From: DATKUC01 sp964553615
GTDB taxonomy: Bacteria > Spirochaetota > Spirochaetia > DSM-27196 > DATKUC01
Direction: 5' to 3'
Assembly (NCBI GenBank): GCA_964553615.1
Contig: CAZKMA010000003.1
Coordinates: 80,908-144,907, forward strand
DNA: 64,000 bases
A program made the translations under genes and the position numbers. How positions within the stretch are numbered: position 1 is the first letter of the stretch; every line of letters begins with the position of its first letter. Shown here one piece after another: positions 1 through 9,348 of the stretch. The notes beneath the pieces were generated by a model, which did no database searches, was not told the DNA's origin, and was given only the letters and a program-made list of their open reading frames with translations.

Positions 1-768
1 GATGCGGAACAGGCGGTGGCGAAACTCGGGGGCAGGATCGTTTTCGCAGATGCGCAAAACCAGTCCGCTAAACAGGCCTCCGATGTCGAGAACTTCGTTG
101 CCCAGGGTGTCGACGGCATCCTCATTTCACCGATGACGACGGATTCGCTTGTGCCGGCAATCGAGGCAGCCGTTAAGGCGGGTATCCCCGTTGTAACGGT
201 GGACCGGAAGGCCAATACGGACAAGGTGCTCGTGCATGTCGGTGCAGACAATGTCCAGGGTGGGCGTGCCGCGGCACAGTTCATCATCGACAAGCTGGGA
301 AACAAGGGGACGGTCATTGAGCTCGAAGGCACCCCGGGATCCTCTGCTGCAATCGACCGGAAGTCCGGGTTCGATGAGGTCATGAAAAAATCCAACGTCA
401 AGATTCTCGTGAGCCAGACTGCAGAGTTCGACCGCGCAAAGGGCCAGAATGTCATGGAGAGCCTCATGCAGAAGTATCCGCAGTTTGATGCGGTCTTCGG
501 CGCAAATGACGAAATGATCATCGGTGCCATAGAGGCGATGTCAGGCGCAGGGATTGATCTTTCGAGCAAGGTCACGATCGGATTCGATGCAACTCCGGAC
601 GCTTTCCAGTACATGAAAGACGGGAAGCTCAATGCAACGATCGATCAGTTCCCGGGCAAGCAGGCGGGTCAGGCACTTCAGTATCTGACCGACTACATAA
701 AGAACAAGACCATGCCGGCGAAGAGTGTTATCTACATCAATCCAGAGCCGGTTACCACGGCTCCGTAA
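1..768 (+). CDS. Ribose-type ABC transporter substrate-binding protein (5' truncated by window edge)
   Basis: Periplasmic sugar-binding protein of the type 1 (RbsB-like) fold. The reading frame is already open at base 1, so the signal peptide and first strand lie outside the window; about 255 residues are visible. Family marks are the stretch with GVDGILISP, the AGIPVVTVDR segment, the VGADNVQGG loop and the late FGANDEMIIGAIEA motif, all lining the sugar cleft in this family. It is followed by an ATPase and a permease on the same strand, so it is the first visible gene of a complete importer. Substrate cannot be read from the sequence; the nearby isomerase, kinase and transketolase suggest a pentose or related sugar (inference). 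Confidence 0.93.
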   Translation, partial: DAEQAVAKLGGRIVFADAQNQSAKQASDVENFVAQGVDGILISPMTTDSLVPAIEAAVKAGIPVVTVDRKANTDKVLVHVGADNVQGGRAAAQFIIDKLGNKGTVIELEGTPGSSAAIDRKSGFDEVMKKSNVKILVSQTAEFDRAKGQNVMESLMQKYPQFDAVFGANDEMIIGAIEAMSGAGIDLSSKVTIGFDATPDAFQYMKDGKLNATIDQFPGKQAGQALQYLTDYIKNKTMPAKSVIYINPEPVTTAP

Positions 769-790
769 CGCCGGGAGTGGGCAAATCGCA

Positions 791-824
791 GGTATGTACG
801 GCCGGTTTACCGGCCGTACATACC
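791..824 (+). promoter_or_regulatory. Perfect 15-bp stem-loop between binding-protein and ATPase genes
   Basis: The arms GGTATGTACGGCCGG and CCGGCCGTACATACC are exact reverse complements around a TTTA loop. No T-run follows, so it is not a classical intrinsic terminator. Its place, 22 nt after the binding-protein stop and 23 nt before the ATPase start, fits a 3' mRNA-stabilising or attenuating element that raises binding protein over the membrane components. That role is inferred. Confidence 0.8.
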
Positions 825-847
825 GTTTCCAATCATCGGGTGGGTGT

Positions 848-2347
848 ATGACTACAGTGTTGCAGATGATCGGTATCAGCAAGAACTTCCCCGGCGTTCG
901 CGCACTGAACGGCGTGGACTTCGACCTTCATGCGCAAGAGGTTCACGCACTGGTTGGAGAAAACGGTGCCGGGAAGTCCACGCTCATGAAGATTCTCTCC
1001 GGGGTATACCGTGCCGACGAAGGCGAGATAGTGCTCAAGGGCAAGAAAATTATCTCCCCGCACCCGCGGATGATGATAGAGGAAGGGGTGAGCGTTATCT
1101 ACCAGGAGCTCAATCTTGTTCCGCATCTTTCGGTCGCGGAGAATATTTTCCTCGGACGGGAACCGCGAAAGCCGGGCGGGTTCATAGACTGGAAGAAGAT
1201 GCGGGCGGACGTGGAGAATCTCCTTGAACCGTTCGGCCTGAAGCTCAATCCGAAGGCGCGAATCCACACCCTTGGCCCCGCCTACCAGCAGGTCGTAGAA
1301 ATTGCGAAGGCGCTCGCCCTGCGGTCCGACATTCTGGTCATGGACGAGCCGACCGCAACGCTTACCGGGCATGAGGTGGACCGACTCTTTGAACTGATTC
1401 GGACCCTCCGCGCAAGCGGTGTTTCGGTGGTCTACATTTCGCATCGGCTTGAGGAGATTCAACTCGTCGCCGACCGGGTTACCGTTCTTCGGGACGGCGA
1501 GCACATCGCTACGGCTCAACTCGAAGACGTGACGACCGACGACATTATTCGGCATATGGTTGGAAGGAAATTGACCGAGCAGTATCCAAAACGGGAGATC
1601 TCAGCGGGAGAAGAGGTCCTGCGTGTCGAAGGGCTGACCCGGCGAGGCGTCTGTTCGGATGTCTCGTTCACGGTGCGGCGGGGGGAGATTCTCGGTTTTG
1701 CCGGACTCGTCGGAGCAGGACGCACGGAAATCATGGAGCTTATCTACGGTCACCGCAGGCGGGACTCGGGGCGAATCTCCGTGAATGGGAAAGAGGTGAA
1801 CATACGTTCCACAAGGGATGCGGTTCGTGAAGGTATTGGACTGATCCCAGAAGAACGGAAACGCCAGGGACTCGTTCTGGGGCTTTCCGTTCTCCAGAAC
1901 AGCGGGCTCGCAGTGCTCGACCTGCACTCTTCGGCTGGTTTCATAAGGAATCGCGAAGTTACGGGAATTGTGCAGAAAATGACCCAATCCGTCGGAGTGA
2001 AGACTCCGAGCCTCAACCAGCCTGTGAAGTTTCTGTCGGGCGGGAATCAGCAGAAGGTGGTTCTTTCGAAGTGGTTCGTCAGAAACTGCCTTGTCTATAT
2101 CTTCGATGAGCCGACTCGCGGAATCGATGTTGGGGCAAAGGTGGAGATCTACAAGCTCATGCAGCAGCTCGCCGCGGACGGCGCAGCCATTATCATGATC
2201 TCTTCCGAGTTGCTGGAGGTCATGAACATGAGCGACCGTATTGCTGTGGTGTATTCCGGGCGTATTGTGCGCATTTTCCAGCGGGGAGAGGCGAGTGATG
2301 AAGAGGTCATGAGCTACGCGCTTGGACTGAAGGAGCAGGGGGCATGA
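848..2347 (+). CDS. Sugar ABC transporter ATP-binding protein, RbsA/MglA type (two ABC domains)
   Basis: Cytoplasmic ATPase of the ribose/galactose importer family, 499 aa, the usual length. The first domain has Walker A GENGAGKST near residues 37-45 and Walker B LVMDEPTA. The second has the degenerate Walker A typical of this family (GLVGAGRTE), then LSGGNQQK and IFDEPTRGID. The start at 848 is chosen because homology begins at once (MTTVLQMIGISKNFPGV); an upstream in-frame start would run through the stem-loop. The gene overlaps the permease by 4 bp (ATGA), indicating translational coupling. Confidence 0.95.
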   Translation: MTTVLQMIGISKNFPGVRALNGVDFDLHAQEVHALVGENGAGKSTLMKILSGVYRADEGEIVLKGKKIISPHPRMMIEEGVSVIYQELNLVPHLSVAENIFLGREPRKPGGFIDWKKMRADVENLLEPFGLKLNPKARIHTLGPAYQQVVEIAKALALRSDILVMDEPTATLTGHEVDRLFELIRTLRASGVSVVYISHRLEEIQLVADRVTVLRDGEHIATAQLEDVTTDDIIRHMVGRKLTEQYPKREISAGEEVLRVEGLTRRGVCSDVSFTVRRGEILGFAGLVGAGRTEIMELIYGHRRRDSGRISVNGKEVNIRSTRDAVREGIGLIPEERKRQGLVLGLSVLQNSGLAVLDLHSSAGFIRNREVTGIVQKMTQSVGVKTPSLNQPVKFLSGGNQQKVVLSKWFVRNCLVYIFDEPTRGIDVGAKVEIYKLMQQLAADGAAIIMISSELLEVMNMSDRIAVVYSGRIVRIFQRGEASDEEVMSYALGLKEQGA

Positions 2348-3321
2348 GCGGAACCGTGGAAGCAAAGGAAAAAGGCTCAGGCGGAGGGCTGGATGTGAAG
2401 CGGATTCTGAAGAACTATGGCATTGTCATTGCATTCTTCCTTATCTGCGTTGCCCTCGCCTCGATGACGCCGATTTTCCTGAAGTGGGCAAACGTATTGA
2501 ATGTTATACGCCAGACTTCAATCGTCGGCATCATGGCGGTCGGCATGACGTTCGTCATCCTGACGGGCGGAATTGACCTTTCGGTCGGTTCACTGCTGGC
2601 AATTTCCGGCGCAGTTGCTGCCGGACTTCTCAAACAGGGAAATAGTCTGATCGTGGTGGTGGTGGCGGCACTCCTCATAGGCGCTGTTCTCGGGTTAGCG
2701 AACGGATTGCTGATTACCATCGGGCGCATTACACCGTTCGTGGTTACCCTGGGCATGATGAGCATTGCCCGCAGTCTTACACTCATATACTGCAACGGCT
2801 ATCCAATAAGCGGATTTGATGAAGCGTTTCGATTCATTGGCGGGGGAGATATCGCCGGGATGCCGTTTCCGATTGTCGTGTTCCTGCTGACCGTGGCCAT
2901 TGCGTGGGTAATTCTCTCGCAGACCAGACTGGGTCGGTACACGTATGCAATCGGCGGAAATGAAGAGACGGTAAGGCTCTCGGGCATTCGCTCGAAAGTA
3001 TATAAGACAATTGTATACGTTCTGTCCGGTGTAACCGCAGCCATCAGCGCTCTCATTCTCACTTCCCGTCTCAATTCTGCCGGGCCGGTTGCCGGTCAGG
3101 GATACGAGCTTGATGTAATTGCGGCAGTTGTTATTGGCGGAACGAGCCTGAGCGGCGGAAGGGGAAGCGTCTGGGGCACGCTCGTCGGCGCCCTGCTCAT
3201 CGGTGTTATCAACAACGGAATGATACTGCTTGGAATCTCACCGTATTTCCAGCTCCTGGTGAAGGGACTCATCATCATCGGTGCGGTGCTGCTTGACCGG
3301 TTGCGTGAAGAGAGCGACTAA
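2344..3321 (+). CDS. Sugar ABC transporter permease, RbsC type
   Basis: Inner-membrane permease of 325 aa with about 8-10 hydrophobic segments. Family motifs include GMTFVILTGGIDLSVGS, the cytoplasmic coupling region with AIGGNEETVRLSGIR, and VIGGTSLSGGRGSVWGT near the end. It would pair as a homodimer with the upstream two-domain ATPase. It begins inside the stop region of the ATPase gene and is the last gene of this transporter operon. Confidence 0.94.
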   Translation: MSGTVEAKEKGSGGGLDVKRILKNYGIVIAFFLICVALASMTPIFLKWANVLNVIRQTSIVGIMAVGMTFVILTGGIDLSVGSLLAISGAVAAGLLKQGNSLIVVVVAALLIGAVLGLANGLLITIGRITPFVVTLGMMSIARSLTLIYCNGYPISGFDEAFRFIGGGDIAGMPFPIVVFLLTVAIAWVILSQTRLGRYTYAIGGNEETVRLSGIRSKVYKTIVYVLSGVTAAISALILTSRLNSAGPVAGQGYELDVIAAVVIGGTSLSGGRGSVWGTLVGALLIGVINNGMILLGISPYFQLLVKGLIIIGAVLLDRLREESD

Positions 3322-3340
3322 AGCCCGGTTCACCGTGAAG

Positions 3341-3366
3341 GCCGCTGCGCCCAGGCGCGCAGCGGC
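3341..3366 (+). terminator. GC-rich hairpin between convergent genes
   Basis: GCCGCTGCGC and GCGCAGCGGC form a 10-bp stem around CCAGGC, 20 nt after the permease stop and just beyond the end of the convergent isomerase gene. There is no proper U-tract on either strand. It probably acts as a shared transcription barrier between the two operons, with moderate certainty. Confidence 0.5.
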
Positions 3367-3383
3367 GTCCGTCTTGAGTCGTG

Positions 3384-4835
3384 TCAATCCTGCCGGTTAT
3401 GAGCGTAGAGATTCCAACCGAGATAGGTCTCTATCGACTCCTCGAGCACGTCGGAATGCATCCCTCTTGCCATTGCTACGTGATGCTCGAAACCGTTCTT
3501 TGTGATGTGCCGCATGAGGTTCCGGACGTTGGGAATTCTGCAAACCGCAATCCCACCGTCCATCGGGAATGGATCGTCGGTGAAAGTGCCCTCGCCAACA
3601 TAACCGCGAATCTCTCCGCGACGATCGTCTGTAGACATGCGGAAGAAGGTAAAATCTCCGGGTGCAACGTGACCCTTTACTGCGCCGAAACAGCGTTCCT
3701 GTCCGATTGTCTCTCCGAGAATATCGAGGTTTGAGATCTCAATCTCCGCACCCATGAAGCTCTTCGGAAAGTTGCTGCAGTGGGTTCCCACCACCATGTC
3801 TTTTTCGTGGCCGTAGTTGTTGTTCCAGTCCAGAAACCCGGGAGCATTGCCGGTCGCAAGCGCAAGCGCGTACATCGATATGACACCGGTAACGTCGGTC
3901 TCGCACGCGCTGGGCATGAGTTTTTCTCCCATCATGCTCATTGAGAGGCAGGTGGCGCATCCGTAGTTATTCTGAACCGAGTCCCAGCACTGAATTGCGC
4001 TCGCGTCGCACTCGTTTTCTTCCATCCATCGGTCAATTGCTACCGACAGCGCAGCCTGTTTGAAGATGTTGTGCTCGACTATGACATTCGGAATCTTTCC
4101 GTAGGAATGTATGGCGTCCAGTTTTTCCTTCACCGCCGCATCCTCTTTCGATATGCGTCCGGCGTTCCCGAGAATCTCCGAAAGATCCACCGTCGTCACA
4201 GAAATACCGCCCGCCTGCAGGAGCTTTTCGCTGTATCGGACCGTACGGAAGGGGCCGGGACGAGCGCCAATGGCTCCAATCCGCGCATTGCGGAGGCCCT
4301 TGACCGTCCGACAGATCCGCCCGAACTTGTCGAGGTCTTTGCGAAACAGATCGCTGTCAATATCCTCGGTGTGTTCGGTGGTATCGGTCCATGGAATTCC
4401 GCATTGGTACAGGTTGTTGCACACCGAGAGTTTTCCGCAGTATGCGTCCCTTCGTCCCTTCACATCCACATGAGTGAGATCGTCGTTGCACGCCTGTATC
4501 AGGATTGGCACATCGAGACCCGACCTCTGGAGCGTCTCCACGACCGCTATCTCGTCTCCGAAATTTGCCAGGCTTACGATGATGCCGTCGATCTCGTCCC
4601 GGTGCTCCTTGAAGAAAGCCGCGTATTTCTTCGCATCTGCAAGTGTCTCCACCGCTCCGTTCGGTGTTGCCGATGCATCCATGATGAAATAGGGATACTT
4701 CAGGGTGTCGAGTTGCTTTGTCAGATCCGTCCGCGCATTGGTCGCATGGGCGGCGTTGAAGAATGCCCGCGACGTCACGAAGACACCGAATTGCACGGGC
4801 TTTTCAATAGCTCGCGTCCACACATGATCAGACAT
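3384..4835 (-). CDS. L-fucose/L-arabinose isomerase-family protein
   Basis: Predicted cytoplasmic ketol-isomerase-like enzyme, 483 aa. Overall layout resembles the fucose/arabinose isomerase superfamily: an N-terminal Rossmann-like region with DGIIVSLANFGDE, a middle GARPGPFRTVRYSE segment, and a C-terminal half with AIQCWDSVQNNYGCATC, PSACETDVTG and a late GTHCSNFPKS. A GGAGGA ribosome site lies 6 nt before the ATG. It is the last gene of the operon after transketolase and FGGY kinase, so the expected job is to convert an aldose to the ketose that the kinase phosphorylates. The exact sugar is unknown; the assignment to this superfamily is by motif recognition. Confidence 0.75.
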   Translation of the reverse strand: MSDHVWTRAIEKPVQFGVFVTSRAFFNAAHATNARTDLTKQLDTLKYPYFIMDASATPNGAVETLADAKKYAAFFKEHRDEIDGIIVSLANFGDEIAVVETLQRSGLDVPILIQACNDDLTHVDVKGRRDAYCGKLSVCNNLYQCGIPWTDTTEHTEDIDSDLFRKDLDKFGRICRTVKGLRNARIGAIGARPGPFRTVRYSEKLLQAGGISVTTVDLSEILGNAGRISKEDAAVKEKLDAIHSYGKIPNVIVEHNIFKQAALSVAIDRWMEENECDASAIQCWDSVQNNYGCATCLSMSMMGEKLMPSACETDVTGVISMYALALATGNAPGFLDWNNNYGHEKDMVVGTHCSNFPKSFMGAEIEISNLDILGETIGQERCFGAVKGHVAPGDFTFFRMSTDDRRGEIRGYVGEGTFTDDPFPMDGGIAVCRIPNVRNLMRHITKNGFEHHVAMARGMHSDVLEESIETYLGWNLYAHNRQD

Positions 4836-4856
4836 ACTTTTCCTCCATTTGTCCGT

Positions 4857-6341
4857 CTATGTCAGCGTCTGGGTCACGGCATGATGCCATTCATCCATCA
4901 GCTTTGCTCTTTGCCTGGATTCCATGTTTGGCGTATGAGTCCTGCCGGGGGCGGCTAAGGCGTGAAGTTCCGACTCACCCGGGAAAACACCTGACGCGAT
5001 TCCCGCCATGAAGGCAACTCCTCGTGCCGATATCTCTTCAATGGAAGCAACATGAATGGGTGCGTTCAGGACATCGGCCTGAAACTGCATGAGAAACTGG
5101 TTTCCGGTGGCGCCGCCATCCACCCGAAGGTCCTGTACGGCAATTCCGGATCCGGAGGTCATTGCGTTCATGACATCGCTCACCTGATAGGCGATGCTTT
5201 CAAATGCAGCGCGTATTATCTGCGGTTTTCCCGAGGCTCGAGATAATCCGGTAATGCAGGCGCGAATCCCATGGACCCAGTGCGGCGCGCCGAGTCCGGA
5301 GAACGCAGGTACAAGATACACGCCGCCGTTGTCCGGCAGTGAGGCTGCAAGCTGTTCTGCTTCCTGGATGTCGGTGAAAAGGCCCAGGTTCTCCCGGACC
5401 CACCGGACTGTGTCGCCCGTATAATGGATGTTCCCTTCGTACACATAGGTAGTCCCCGAGGTGGTGCTCCACCCGATGGACGCGACAATGCCTGCCGGCG
5501 GGACAGGGACGTCTGCTCCCGCGTTCATCATGATTGACGATCCGGTCCCGTAGGTCGTCTTCGCCTGACCGGGGGAGAATGCTGCCTGTCCATACAGCGC
5601 CGCATGGGAATCTCCAAGGACGCCACGAATCGGTAGTCTGAGGTTCGCGGCCGGGAGATTCGCAATTCCGTAATCGCCGCCGGAAGTTCTGAGCTCGGGC
5701 AGGATTACCTGTGAGAGTCCGAAAAGCGCCTTCAATTCGGGGTCCCACGACAGGGTCCCAATATTCAGGAGCAGCGTTCGGCAGGCGTTGGAATGATCGG
5801 TTGCAAAGACTTTTCGTTCAGTGAGGTTCCAGATAAGCCATGTGTCCATCGTCCCGCACATGAGCCGTCCCGCCTGCGCCACCTCCTGTGCTGTTTCGCT
5901 GTGTTCAAGAAGCCACTGCAGTTTGGTCGCCGAAAAATACGTATCAACGATGAGACCAGTCTTCTGTTGAATTGTCGCCGCTTCTTTGCCGGAAATCAGT
6001 GCATCACAGTACGGTGTCCCGCGTTCGTCCTGCCATACCAGCGCGTGGTATACCGGCTTACCGGAATGCGCATCCCAGGCAACGACGGTTTCGCGCTGAT
6101 TCGTTATTCCCAGAGAGGAAATGGAGGCTGCATCCACACCGGATTCTCGTATGACCCGAACCAGTGCCTCCCGCGTGTTGCGGAGAATTTCCTCGGCATC
6201 ATGCTCAACCCATCCGGGTTCTGGATAGTACTGTCGGTGTTCTATGTTTACCCGATATACCGGAAGCGCACGTTGGTCGAACAGGATTGCCTTCGTTGCG
6301 GAGGTGCTCTGATCAACGGTCAGAACATATTCTTTCGCCAT
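4857..6341 (-). CDS. FGGY-family carbohydrate kinase, glycerol-kinase-like
   Basis: ATP-dependent sugar or polyol kinase, 494 aa. The N-terminal phosphate loop region is LTVDQSTSATKAILFD, followed by GITNQRETVVAWD and VWQDERGTPYCD. The stretch with TYFSATKLQWLLEH and TMDTWLIWNLT resembles glycerol kinase. The C-terminal ATPase motif is RVDGGATGNQFLMQFQADVL. GAGGAG lies before the ATG. Although the sequence is closest in style to GlpK, no glycerol facilitator or glycerol-3-phosphate dehydrogenase is nearby. The flanking isomerase and transketolase argue for a pentulose, tetrulose or polyol substrate (inference). Confidence 0.85.
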   Translation of the reverse strand: MAKEYVLTVDQSTSATKAILFDQRALPVYRVNIEHRQYYPEPGWVEHDAEEILRNTREALVRVIRESGVDAASISSLGITNQRETVVAWDAHSGKPVYHALVWQDERGTPYCDALISGKEAATIQQKTGLIVDTYFSATKLQWLLEHSETAQEVAQAGRLMCGTMDTWLIWNLTERKVFATDHSNACRTLLLNIGTLSWDPELKALFGLSQVILPELRTSGGDYGIANLPAANLRLPIRGVLGDSHAALYGQAAFSPGQAKTTYGTGSSIMMNAGADVPVPPAGIVASIGWSTTSGTTYVYEGNIHYTGDTVRWVRENLGLFTDIQEAEQLAASLPDNGGVYLVPAFSGLGAPHWVHGIRACITGLSRASGKPQIIRAAFESIAYQVSDVMNAMTSGSGIAVQDLRVDGGATGNQFLMQFQADVLNAPIHVASIEEISARGVAFMAGIASGVFPGESELHALAAPGRTHTPNMESRQRAKLMDEWHHAVTQTLT

Positions 6342-6357
6342 GGATCAGCGCTCCTCT

Positions 6358-7323
6358 TTATCTGCGCACACCCGATTGAACTGTGGAACGTACGAAGGAT
6401 TCGATAGTCTCTGCCAGCTTTGGTCCGGTCAGTCCATAGTAGTCATACAACTGGGGCGACTCTCCGGATACCACGAACTCGTCGGGGAATCCGATAATCT
6501 TCATCCGAACCGGATTTTCCTGAATCAACAACTCCGCAACTGCTCCTCCGAGGCCCCCGTGGATGCTGTGCTCTTCCACCGACACCACCAGACCGGTTGC
6601 CCCTGCGTGGCGCAGGATGGTCTCCGTGTCCAGCGGTTTGATCGTCGGCATGTCGAGGACGGTACAATTGATACCGCGCTTTCCCAGAACTCGTGCAGCC
6701 TCGAGCACATGATGGACCGGTTCTCCGGCTGCAATTATTGTGCAGTCCGAACCTTCAGTCAACACATTTGCCCGGCCCCATTGAAAGCTCTCGTCAGTGG
6801 AACCGTAGACATCAGGAACTGGAGCTCTGCCCAGGCGCATATAGGCGGGACCGCGAGTGCTCGCGAGGTAGCGGGTTGCCTGTTCGGTCTGTCGGATATC
6901 CGACGGCAGGAGAATTGTCATGTTCGGCACCGCTCTGAAGTACGCAAGGTCATGGAGCGAATGGTGGGTGCTTCCCAGCGCGCCGTAGCTCACACCACCG
7001 CTCACGCCCACGATCTTCACGTCTGCGTCAGCATATGCCACATCATTTTTGATCTGTTCTGCAGAGCGGGCGGAGTAAAAGCTGGCGGGGCCGCACACAA
7101 AGACGCGCTTTCCCGAGCGGGCAAGGCCCGCGCCCACTCCGACCGCGTTCTGTTCGGCAATCCCAACTTCGACGAACTGTCCCGGGAGTGCTTTTTCGAA
7201 TTCCCCCAGTGTAACAGACCCCTTTGCGTCGCTCGTTACTACGAAGATGGTGCCGTCTTCCCGCGCAGCACCCAAGAGCGCGCCCGTGAACGCGTGTCTG
7301 CAGCTTTTTCCCGAACTGCTCAT
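6358..7323 (-). CDS. Transketolase, C-terminal subunit
   Basis: Pyrimidine-binding and C-terminal domains of a split transketolase, 321 aa. Visible motifs are VGIAEQNAVGVGAGLARSG with the catalytic Glu of the pyrimidine domain, and the C-terminal SVEEHSIHGGLGGAVAELL. It starts with ATGA overlapping the stop of the N-terminal subunit gene and has an AGGAGG site, so the two halves are co-translated and should form one TPP enzyme. Split transketolases of this kind are common in sugar or polyol operons. It would feed keto-sugar phosphates into the pentose-phosphate pool. Confidence 0.93.
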   Translation of the reverse strand: MSSSGKSCRHAFTGALLGAAREDGTIFVVTSDAKGSVTLGEFEKALPGQFVEVGIAEQNAVGVGAGLARSGKRVFVCGPASFYSARSAEQIKNDVAYADADVKIVGVSGGVSYGALGSTHHSLHDLAYFRAVPNMTILLPSDIRQTEQATRYLASTRGPAYMRLGRAPVPDVYGSTDESFQWGRANVLTEGSDCTIIAAGEPVHHVLEAARVLGKRGINCTVLDMPTIKPLDTETILRHAGATGLVVSVEEHSIHGGLGGAVAELLIQENPVRMKIIGFPDEFVVSGESPQLYDYYGLTGPKLAETIESFVRSTVQSGVRR

Positions 7324-8159
7324 CTTTCAACCTCCTGAAGTTCCCGGTCGAGCTCCATGATTGCCTGCTCCAACTGCTCCTTCGTAGGGACATGATGGTG
7401 CCACGACGCCTGATTCTCAATGAAGGAGACTCCTTTGCCCTTGATGGTGTGGGCAATGACAAGAGTAGGGCGACCGGTCTCCATTGGGACATGGTCAAAT
7501 GTGTCTTCGAGTGCAGCAATATCGTTTCCGTCGACTTCAACCACGTGCCAACCGAAGCTCGTCCATCGATCCCGCAGAGAAGATATCCGCATGACGGTAT
7601 CTACGTTCCCGCTGATCTGGAGCTTGTTGTAATCGATAATAGCCGTGAGATTGTCGAGCCCGTAATGTGCTGCCGACATTGCCGCTTCCCATACGCTTCC
7701 TTCAGCCTGCTCGCCGTCGCCCATGAGTGTGAATACCCGGTACGCGGCACCGTCCCGCTTACCGGCAATTGCCATGCCGACAGCCACGGACAGACCATGG
7801 CCGAGCGCGCCGGTTGGTACCTCGACACCCGGGACCTTCATCGTTGGATGACCGTAGAGGCGGGTGCCGAACTGGCCGTACGTATGGAGTTCTTCCTCTG
7901 GAAAGTACCCCGCGCGCGCCAGTACGCAGTAGAATCCTTCGACGCTGTGCCCTTTGCTCAGAATGAAGCGATCCCGGCCCGGATCTTCCGGTTTTTTCGG
8001 GTTGTATTTCAGTGTATGAAAGTAAAGGCTGACCAGTATATCGACGGAGGAAAGTGAGCCGCCGGTGTGTCCGCCGCCGGCCGCATAGATTATCTGCAGA
8101 AGCTGCTTCCGCATTTCGGCCGCCGTCGACTGAAGAGTTCGAATATGTTCAACGTCCAT
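7320..8159 (-). CDS. Transketolase, N-terminal subunit
   Basis: TPP-diphosphate-binding half of a split transketolase, 279 aa. Key motifs are SKGHSVEGFYCVLARAG, PTGALGHGLSVAVGMA and the thiamine motif MGDGEQAEGSVWEAA...IDYNKLQISG. The start at 8159 is preferred because CCGGAGG stands just upstream and homology begins there; an upstream start would add an unrelated hydrophobic stretch overlapping the promoter. It is the first gene of the leftward operon of two transketolase halves, FGGY kinase and isomerase. Confidence 0.94.
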   Translation of the reverse strand: MDVEHIRTLQSTAAEMRKQLLQIIYAAGGGHTGGSLSSVDILVSLYFHTLKYNPKKPEDPGRDRFILSKGHSVEGFYCVLARAGYFPEEELHTYGQFGTRLYGHPTMKVPGVEVPTGALGHGLSVAVGMAIAGKRDGAAYRVFTLMGDGEQAEGSVWEAAMSAAHYGLDNLTAIIDYNKLQISGNVDTVMRISSLRDRWTSFGWHVVEVDGNDIAALEDTFDHVPMETGRPTLVIAHTIKGKGVSFIENQASWHHHVPTKEQLEQAIMELDRELQEVER

Positions 8160-8193
8160 TGACGGACCTCCGGAAAACGAGTGTATGGAGGTC

Positions 8194-8222
8194 AGTATAC
8201 ACAGTAAAAAGAAGCCTGTCAA
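8194..8222 (-). promoter_or_regulatory. Consensus sigma-70 promoter of the transketolase operon
   Basis: On the minus strand TTGACA (8217-8222) and TATACT (8194-8199) are separated by exactly 17 nt, giving a start near 8187 and a leader of about 28 nt containing the ribosome site. A TTCGAA word lies about 15 nt upstream and recurs near the DeoR promoter region, so it is a candidate regulator contact. Confidence 0.8.
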
Positions 8223-8262
8223 AGAAAAAAGAAAGTGTTCGAAATAATACAGAAGTTTCTGG

Positions 8263-9042
8263 CTATTGAGCGATGATTATCTGAACGCCAAGGGCTTCGA
8301 TCTTTTTCTCATCCGACGCCTTAATTCCCGAGTCCGTTATCAGGTAATCGACGCAGGACATGATGCCGAGCGACGCAAACGAAAACTTGCCAATCTTCGT
8401 TGAGTCTGCGACCAGGTATTTCTGTGACGCGGCCTCGATCATCGCTCGTTTCACCGGGAGATCTGAAAATCCCGGATAGGTCAGCTCGAACGAGGAAGAG
8501 ATACCGCCGGTGGCAAGAAACAGCTTGTCCACGTAAAGATTGGGGAAAAAGGCCGCGGCCTTCTCGCCCGTCAACGATAATGTGGGGGCCTTGAACTCGC
8601 CGCCGGTCACGAGGAGCTCGAACGAGTACTCCGCTCCAACGATGAGGGCAATATTCAGCGCATTTGTTATGATTGTAAGTTCTTTCTTGCCATGAAGTAG
8701 TTTGGCAATCTCGGTCGTTGTGGATCCGGAGTCGAGGATGATCCTGTCTCCGTTCTGGATCTGTTCCGCGGCCGCATGAGCAACTCGAATCTTTTTGTCG
8801 AGATTCTCCATGTGCTGCAGCGAAAGGGCTCGAACCTGTTGAGAAACTGACCGGAGGAAGGCGCCGCCGTGCTCGCGTATGATGTAGCCTTGCCGCTCGA
8901 GTTTTTCCAGATCCTGTCGGACCGTCGGTTCCGACACTTCAAACAGAGCACTCAGGTTTGTCACCCGTGCGCTTCCTTCCTCCTGAAGCAGCTCGAGTAT
9001 CTTCATCCTCCGTTCCTGGCCGAGCATGTCCTTTTTTCTCAC
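8263..9042 (-). CDS. DeoR-family transcriptional regulator
   Basis: Sugar-phosphate-responsive repressor of 259 aa. An N-terminal winged helix-turn-helix (ERRMKILELLQEEGSARVTNLSALFEVSEPTVRQDLEKL region) is followed by the DeoR sensor domain with DSGSTTTEIAKLL and TNALNIALIV, both family signatures. The GTG at 9042 has no good ribosome site; an ATG at 9027 is an alternative whose AAGGA sits very close. It lies between the transketolase operon and the second ABC transporter, transcribed away from the latter, so it probably controls both (inference). Confidence 0.92.
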   Translation of the reverse strand: MRKKDMLGQERRMKILELLQEEGSARVTNLSALFEVSEPTVRQDLEKLERQGYIIREHGGAFLRSVSQQVRALSLQHMENLDKKIRVAHAAAEQIQNGDRIILDSGSTTTEIAKLLHGKKELTIITNALNIALIVGAEYSFELLVTGGEFKAPTLSLTGEKAAAFFPNLYVDKLFLATGGISSSFELTYPGFSDLPVKRAMIEAASQKYLVADSTKIGKFSFASLGIMSCVDYLITDSGIKASDEKKIEALGVQIIIAQ

Positions 9043-9117
9043 TTTTGTAATCCCACCCGTGATTTTGTCGTTAAACCCATATTACGCCAGGAAAACCGAA
9101 ATAGAAAGAACAAAAAC

Positions 9118-9130
9118 GTCGAATTTCGAC
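9118..9130. promoter_or_regulatory. Candidate DeoR operator palindrome
   Basis: GTCGAATTTCGAC is a perfect odd palindrome in the 306-nt divergent region between the DeoR gene and the DUF2291/ABC operon. The core TTCGAA recurs near 9201 in this region and near 8236 upstream of the transketolase promoter. A shared operator is plausible but unproven. Confidence 0.4.
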
Positions 9131-9258
9131 CGTTCTTAAAGAAAACCTGCATTCAGGCGTCTCTAAGCATATTCAGACGCAATCCGACCGTATCAGGTTA
9201 TTCGAAAGTAAACGAACAAGATTAGGTTTGTAAAAGTTTCCTTTACTGACGACTTTTC

Positions 9259-9287
9259 TTGACTGGTGGAAATTTCCATGCTAAGCT
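9259..9287 (+). promoter_or_regulatory. Putative promoter of the second ABC transporter operon
   Basis: TTGACT (9259-9264) and TAAGCT (9282-9287) are 17 nt apart, giving a leader of about 55 nt before the DUF2291 gene. The rest of the 9043-9348 spacer is AT-rich and shows only the TTCGAA words noted above. Confidence 0.55.
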
Positions 9288-9348
9288 CCTAAATATTCCA
9301 ATGTAAGTGCGGCAAAAAAAAGAAGGCCGTAACTTCGCGAACAAGTGA